A stretch of DNA of 21,134 nucleotides from Pelargonium cotyledonis (taxonomy: Eukaryota > Streptophyta > Magnoliopsida > Geraniales > Geraniaceae), in contig JAYMTA010001217.1 in assembly GCA_036897625.1 (NCBI GenBank), positions 1-21,134 of the forward strand, in the 5' to 3' direction. Positions 16,409 to 21,134 of this stretch are shown here, in pieces (position 1 is the stretch's first letter; every line of letters starts with the position of its first letter). A program made the position numbers and the translations under genes. The notes below the pieces were generated by a model. That model saw only the letters and a program-made list of their open reading frames with translations. It did not search any database and was not told where the DNA came from.

Positions 16409-19400
16409 ATGGCGAATTTGTATGTGAAGGCGATGCCACCGCCTGATCTGAACCGGAACACCGAGTGGTTCACGTACCCTGGCGTGTGGACCACCTATAT
16501 CTTGATTCTCTTCTTCGCTTGGCTCGTTGTTCTTTCAATCTTCGGCTGCTCCCCAGGCATGGCGTGGACCATGGTCAATCTCGGTCACTTCGCTGTATGT
16601 TTCTCTTATCATCTCTATGGTTTCTCAGATCATATCTGTGGATAAATGGGATTTTTGGGGGTTTTGTTGGGCGGATTTATTAATTTTCAGCTGCTACTTC
16701 TGTTGATATTGATTAGCTATGTGAGTTTTGTTCTTTAAGGCGATTTTTTTATCAGAGGAACTATACTTATGTTACATATTTCTACGATTTTGCAGTTATG
16801 TGCTAGTACCTATATGGGTGTTGCATAAAGTTTGTACCTTTCAATGTATGTCTGAGTTTGATTTGGTTTTAAGTTTATTTGATTATTGTCTATTTGGTTG
16901 GGCTTTATGCCCGTTATTGTTGTTCCTATTCCATCCCTATTTTGTTTCAATTCTATTTCTAACTTAGGTTATATAGCATATCAAATGAGGATGTTTTAGT
17001 TGAGAATGTTTCAGTTGCAAATGATTCAAGTTCCACCACTTCCTCATTTGAAGCATATCAAGACTCTAAGCCTTCTTCAAAGTCCTGGGTAACTGGGCAT
17101 TGTCTTTGGGATTTGACTCTGAAGGATATTAGTTGAAATATCCATTTTTTGGTAAAGATACTGTTATAGCTTAGTGCTACTGTAGTTCATCAATTCAAGA
17201 GTTTATGAAATTACCCTTACGAATTTTGAAAGAAAGTTTAACCCAATGAAAACAAATCACAACGTTGTTCAGAATAACACAAACCCATGGGAAACTTTGC
17301 ATCAAATTCTTATAGATACGGAGGTTTAGAGGCTTGCAGGAATTCCAGCTTGATTTTGGAGAGTAGAAAACTGTTTTTTTTTCATAGGCAACGGGACATC
17401 ATATTCGAAGGAACAATATTTCTCACTCCCCTAAAGGGAGCGTCACCCTAAACTCCATCCCACAAATCCCACCCCATGTCGACGAGGCTCATACTTGAGT
17501 TCTAAGAGGGAATCCAAAGTGTTTTTGACCGCTTGGTCCAACATGTTTTTCACCAAAGAATAGAAAACTGTTTTCGCAAATTGGATAATCAAACATAACT
17601 GAGAAGTTTAAACTTGAAACATGTAGTTGTCTGTCTTGACTGTCCATGAACTTGCAGCATAATGAGTCCACTTGCGGACTGTATACTTAATTTTATGTTC
17701 CTTGTAAGCTGCTTCTATGCAATAGATTCCTTTGGTCTTGTTCTGAGAGTTTTCTGGCAAATATCAATGGATTGAACCTTTACGTTAATTTAGTTCCCAA
17801 CCATATGAAATTCTTTCCTACATGTCCTTCTGAAATGAAAATGACCTTTTATGATAATATTATTTTGCTTGAAAGAATCCTCATCAGGCCATTGAGCTAC
17901 ACAACAGGGAGTAGTCCTAAGTTAGTGCTGTTAATTTGTATGAGGGTAGGGGGGAGGAGGTCCAGGCCCAACAGACTGAATCTAGGTACCTTGGCCAAGG
18001 CCCCCTACATGAGAGGGGTTGCTTGTGGAAATGAGGGGATGGAAGGTGTCACCTCATGTATTAGGTAGAGCACATGATCTCTACCATACGAGAGTGTCAA
18101 GCTGAGCACTCGAGCTGAAGCCAAAATTTGTTCATATTTGTGACATGTAGCATTACCTCCACATTCCCTTAAGTGACACTGTCTGGTGTCTGGTAGAGTT
18201 TGAAGAAATGATAGAAAATTGGAATATTGTAGTATATTGTGCTGTGTAATGGATCTTTTATTCTAGGGACCGCTGAATAGAAGTTGTGATGACTGATTAC
18301 TAATTTGATATAAATGGATCTTTTATTCTAGGGACCGATTGGAGGATGCATTAAAGCTTTAAATACTGTTAGAAACTGCTGAATAGAGGTTGTGATGACT
18401 GATTAATAGAAGTTGGGATTTATAATCAACTTATCAGCCTCTTATTTTGTGCATTAGTATGCTTTTTGTGAGAAATTTTCTTGAGGTGAAGTCATTTTTT
18501 CAATAGTCTTGCTCAAATGCTCATTTGTTTCATTGTTATTAGATGTTTTAATTTATTTATTTACAGAACGTCTAAGGATTGTGTCTTTAAGTGCAGGTTA
18601 CTTATCACTTTTTCCACTGGAAGAAGGGAACTCCATTTGCAGACGACCAAGGGATCTATAATGGGCTGACTTGGTGGGAGCAGATAGACAATGGAAAGCA
18701 ACTAACACGCAATAGGAAATTCTTGACTGTAGTTCCTGTGGTGCTGTAAGTTTACTTCTATCATATCACTTTGCATGCCTAAATTAGGATATTAGTTTAA
18801 TATAAAATTGATGTAGCTTTTCCTGAGAATTCTTTTTGTGATATTTAGGCATCTACCAGCCTTTTGTTTTTCAGGAATCTATCAGTTACCCCATCCATAA
18901 TTAAAAATTATGAATGATGAGTAATCCTCAATGATATTATTTATTACTAGCATTTCAAGACATGATTGTGTGTAAGCTGACTGCTGAGATTCATACTAAT
19001 TAGTATAATTGCTGTAGTTTTCCTACATTTACTGCTTAATTTGGTGCTATGTAAGAGGACTTAGGAAATCCCTTTCCTCTGTGTTTTGTGTGCTACACCT
19101 GTATGGATATTCTTGTTATAGTGTTTCTGCTGTCCGAGAACTTGTTAACTAGCTCTTTAACCTGTGTAAGAGATGTAGTTAGATTGTAACTCGTTGTTCA
19201 TGTTGTAGTTTCATTCTTGTTGTGTGTCGTTTATTTGTAGTTGCCATTATGAGCAAACATTAGATATTGAGATCAATGTATGTGACGCTAAAGGCCCTGG
19301 TAGTAGAGTAAATTGTTGGCATGAGATTGGGTGGTAACTGCTGGTTCTAGACTCTGTCTCTTGAAATTGCTGAAATGAGATGATCACTATAGTGATCTTC

Positions 19401-20069
19401 GAAATTTTCAACGCCATTGTTTAAAGTTGAGTTGGAAGGCATCATTTGCCAAAGGGTTGTTCCTGTGGTGGCCCTTGCAATATCCCATGGTGTTCTGAAG
19501 CATGTGCAGTTCACTATTGCAGGTTGGGATATTTGAGCGCAGGTCTAGTTTATCATATTCTAACTTAAAGCATAAGAAGTAATTCTCCTATCGCCATCAA
19601 GTACCCTAACACAAAGGCCAGAAAAGTTTAATTCTGTACGAGTTTTACCATACATAACAGAGTTGATAGTCATTGCGGAGCTGTAGAACATTCATCCATC
19701 ACAATTATACTCTGGCTTTTGATTGTTAATTCATGTTTGGGTGAAACTCTTGGTGAGAAAGGAACCTAGATAACTATCATGTGACAGAGGGTCTATATAG
19801 AATCCATGATTCTTCAAATTGTTTGACTAATTAAATCTTATTCAAAGTTGAAATTAAGTCTGTTTTGGGAGCTGTAATGATTGAATGAGACTAATACGTA
19901 GTTTCTCAAATGATTTTCTTTTCCTGGCAGGTACTTGATAGCATCACATACAACCGATTACCAGCATCCAATGTTCTTTTTCAACACTTTTGCTGTGATT
20001 GTGCTAGTTATTGCCAAGTTCCCCAATATGCACAAGGTTCGGATATTTGGAATCAATGCGGACAAATGA
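16409..20069 (+). CDS. ORM: ORMDL family protein (ORM1-like), three coding exons
   Basis: Coding exons 16409-16594, 18597-18745 and 19931-20069 join to 474 bp: 157 residues plus TGA, the usual plant ORMDL length. ORMDL proteins bind serine palmitoyltransferase in the ER membrane and hold back long-chain-base synthesis when sphingolipids are plentiful. The start MANLYVKAMPPPDLNRNTEW matches my memory of Arabidopsis ORM1/ORM2. NRNTEW (residues 15-20) aligns with the human ORMDL3 segment holding the ceramide-sensing Asn13, so Asn17 is the likely counterpart (inference). Hydrophobic segments lie at about 26-46, 50-66, 104-118 and 127-142, fitting four membrane spans. The conserved GTPFADDQGIYNGLTWWEQ block lies at 73-91 and KFPNMHKVRIFGIN at 141-154. 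Junctions are GT/AG: phase 0 after residue 62, and phase 2 within Leu112. No in-frame stop or frameshift is present, so it looks intact. The symbol is by family; which paralogue is unknown. Confidence 0.96.
17364..17574 (-). mobile_element. SINE in intron 1, antisense to the gene
   Basis: TAGAAAACTGTTTT at 17364-17377 is repeated exactly at 17561-17574, a 14-bp target-site duplication. Between them lies a body of about 183 bp whose poly(A) end appears as a T-run at the left (to 17382), so the element points to the - strand. Read that way, TGGACCAAGCGG (17540-17529) fits box A and AAGTATGAGCC (17496-17486) fits box B. A GACGCTCCCTTTAGGGGAGT word and a CCCGTTGCCTATG end then precede the A-tail, the layout of tRNA-derived plant SINEs. 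The perfect duplication suggests a fairly recent insertion. Confidence 0.82.
18248..18405 (+). repeat. Nested direct repeats in intron 1
   Basis: AATGGATCTTTTATTCTAGG plus GACCG occurs at 18248-18272 and 18313-18337. CTGAATAGAAGTTGTGATGA plus CTGATTA occurs at 18273-18299 and, with one change, at 18379-18405. The two pairs are adjacent in the first copy and separated in the second. This suggests a duplication of about 65-105 bp with later rearrangement. Confidence 0.85.
18746..19930 (+). other. Intron 2 of the ORMDL gene
   Basis: The donor is GTAAGT after CT of the Leu112 codon. The acceptor is TGGCAG before GTACTTGATAGC. Its length is 1185 bp. Apart from T-rich stretches typical of plant introns, I see no element or coding segment inside it. 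Confidence 0.9.
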
Positions 20070-20440
20070 GTTTTGGGGCATGATGCATCGGAGTATGGTT
20101 CTACGTGCTTAAAAGTAGCCGATCCTTGTACTATGCAGCTAAAATGTTGTCACTTTGTATAGATTAGAAGTGGAAGGATCAGTGGCTGTCTCATAGGCCA
20201 TAGCCAGGTAGTGAATTATGGAACTCTAAAGTTGTATTACCAGAGAGTAATTTTGCCTATATGAATCATAGAAGTGTAGCAGCCTCTTTCGAGCAATACC
20301 GTTTTGTGTTTTAAGCTTTAAGAATGCATGAGTTTAAATTGACAGAAACACAAAATATTGGACCCTCACAATTATGTTGCATTGACTTATATGATCGAGT
20401 TCGAGTAAGAAAATTACCATAACCATCCAAAAATGAGAAT
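20070..20440 (+). other. 3' untranslated region and spacer after ORMDL
   Basis: AT-rich sequence follows the TGA. No perfect AATAAA is present, which is normal for plants; T-rich stretches near 20240-20310 could serve as far-upstream elements. The transcript end cannot be placed more exactly. Confidence 0.4.
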
Positions 20441-20442
20441 TG

Positions 20443-21134
20443 TCAATACTGACTGGCAGAAATAATTGCATTTTCAAAACCATCTTCCCTATATTTTTCA
20501 AAAAAACTAAGTAGTCCTTTTAATTGTTCTATAGCATCATCAATACACATATCTTTCGATTCTAAATTTTTGCTTACCGTATTAATAGCAAATAATATAT
20601 CATACCAAATAATCATTCCTAACAAAAATTCAAAGTTTCCAAGTTCATATATTGCTAAATATTCTACCTCACTTTTAACTTTAGGATCATCACTAACATC
20701 TTATAACATCAACAACGCTTCTCTTAATTGGGGAGCTTGAAATCTTATGACTTTGACACTTTCAATACGACTTTTCCAACGTGTTTGCGACAATGACTTA
20801 AGAGTAAAGTTAGGTATATTATCTAAGAGAATTTTTCATCTTTTAGTAGATGAAGAAAATAGTGAGTATATACGTTGTATCACTCCAAAAAAAGAAATGG
20901 CTTTAGTACAAGTATTAGCCATGTCACATAATACTAAATTTAAGCTATGACAACCACATGGAGTATAAAATGATCTAGGATTAATATCTAAAAATCGTTT
21001 TTGCACCCCTTGATTTTTGCCTTTCATATTAGATTTGTTATCATATCCTTGCCCTCTTAAGTCATTTAAATCAAGTCCAATATTTTTAATTTCATCTACA
21101 ATAGCATCAAAAAGTCCATTTCCAGTTATGTCAT
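20443..21134 (-). pseudogene. hAT transposase fragment (TTF/MYM-type zinc-finger, DUF4371 class)
   Basis: Reading the - strand from the window edge gives one continuous frame related to the plant hAT proteins often labelled zinc finger MYM-type or TTF-type. DITGNGLFDAIVDEI is followed by RGQGYDNKSNMKGKNQGVQ, then TPCGCHSLNLVLCDMANTCT (with the C-x2-H signature of hAT transposases), SFFGVIQRIYSLFSSSTKR, LSQTRWKSRIESVK, and FEFLLGMIIWYDILFAINTV with SKNLESKDMCIDDAIEQLKG. The frame is broken by TGA at 20836-20838 (where relatives have Trp) and TAA at 20701-20703. The similarity fades around ENAIIS, near 20460. The N-terminal part lies beyond the window and the C-terminal dimerisation region is absent. 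It is a dead internal fragment, transcribed toward the ORMDL 3' end if at all. Confidence 0.85.

Larger units (their letters stand above)
16595..18596 (+). other. Intron 1 of the ORMDL gene
   Basis: The donor is GTATGT right after the codon for Ala62. The acceptor is GTGCAG before GTTACTTATCAC. At 2.0 kb it is long. It contains a SINE at 17378-17560, a 57-codon open frame at 16963-17136, and paired direct repeats at 18248-18405. A second possible acceptor, TTTACAG, ends at 18566 but would add 30 nt not found in the family. Confidence 0.9.

Noticed and set aside
16465-16967. Frames of 72 and 79 codons overlapping ORMDL exon 1 and early intron 1
   Set aside because: One is an out-of-frame shadow of exon 1. 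The other is T-rich intron sequence rich in Phe and Leu, with no family match.
17885-17910. Box A-like TAGCTCAATGG on the - strand in intron 1
   Set aside because: No box B lies at the right distance and no flanking duplication is seen, so a tRNA or SINE call is not supported.
1-21134. CRISPR arrays, bacterial operons or a novel multi-gene system
   Set aside because: The repeats found lack regular spacer structure, and the intron-containing ORMDL gene and eukaryotic tRNA show this is plant nuclear DNA. No cluster of co-oriented genes exists.

Overview
This is a window of plant nuclear DNA, almost certainly from a eudicot. It is AT-rich, with long gene-poor stretches full of transposable-element debris. 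It holds one clearly functional protein gene with plant-type GT/AG introns, and a plant-type tRNA-Pro gene. The species cannot be named from the sequence alone. I see no bacterial-type operon, CRISPR array or novel multi-gene system.

The one confident protein gene is a three-exon ORMDL (ORM1-like) gene on the + strand. Its coding exons are 16409-16594, 18597-18745 and 19931-20069, which join cleanly into 157 residues. ORMDL proteins sit in the ER membrane and restrain serine palmitoyltransferase, the first enzyme of sphingolipid synthesis. A TATA-like box lies at 16057-16065, the leader has no upstream ATG, and intron 1 (2.0 kb) carries a SINE with a perfect 14-bp target-site duplication. A second real gene is a tRNA-Pro(AGG) on the - strand (6072-6143). 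It has a Pol III T-run terminator and one unusual T-loop base.

From left to right the rest reads as follows. A 16-bp degenerate tandem array lies at 1-78. A dispersed repeat with copies at 177, 1306 and 2763 and fossil LTR-retrotransposon end fragments fill 1.6-2.75 kb. A 1.24-kb non-autonomous hAT-like element lies at 2802-4039. Unassigned AT-rich DNA surrounds the tRNA. A long-TIR MULE-like element (about 7047-8184) contains a GC-rich 75-bp foldback. A tRNA-derived SINE candidate lies near 8.8 kb. A GC-richer, stop-poor island at 8.9-10.3 kb has a periodic GACATG array and LTR-like features. A 5'-truncated LINE tail with long target-site duplications lies at 10681-11570. A second SINE lies near 12.4 kb. 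A second TIR element (13174-14587) carries a C/T-rich three-copy tandem repeat and a GC-rich gene-like interior. An unassigned stretch at 14.9-15.9 kb leads up to the ORMDL gene.

Downstream of ORMDL, in convergent orientation, lies a decayed hAT transposase fragment (20443 to the window edge). The elements are independent insertions; nothing suggests they work together. Calls of SINE, LINE, MULE-like and hAT rest on ends, duplications and remembered family motifs, not on database searches.
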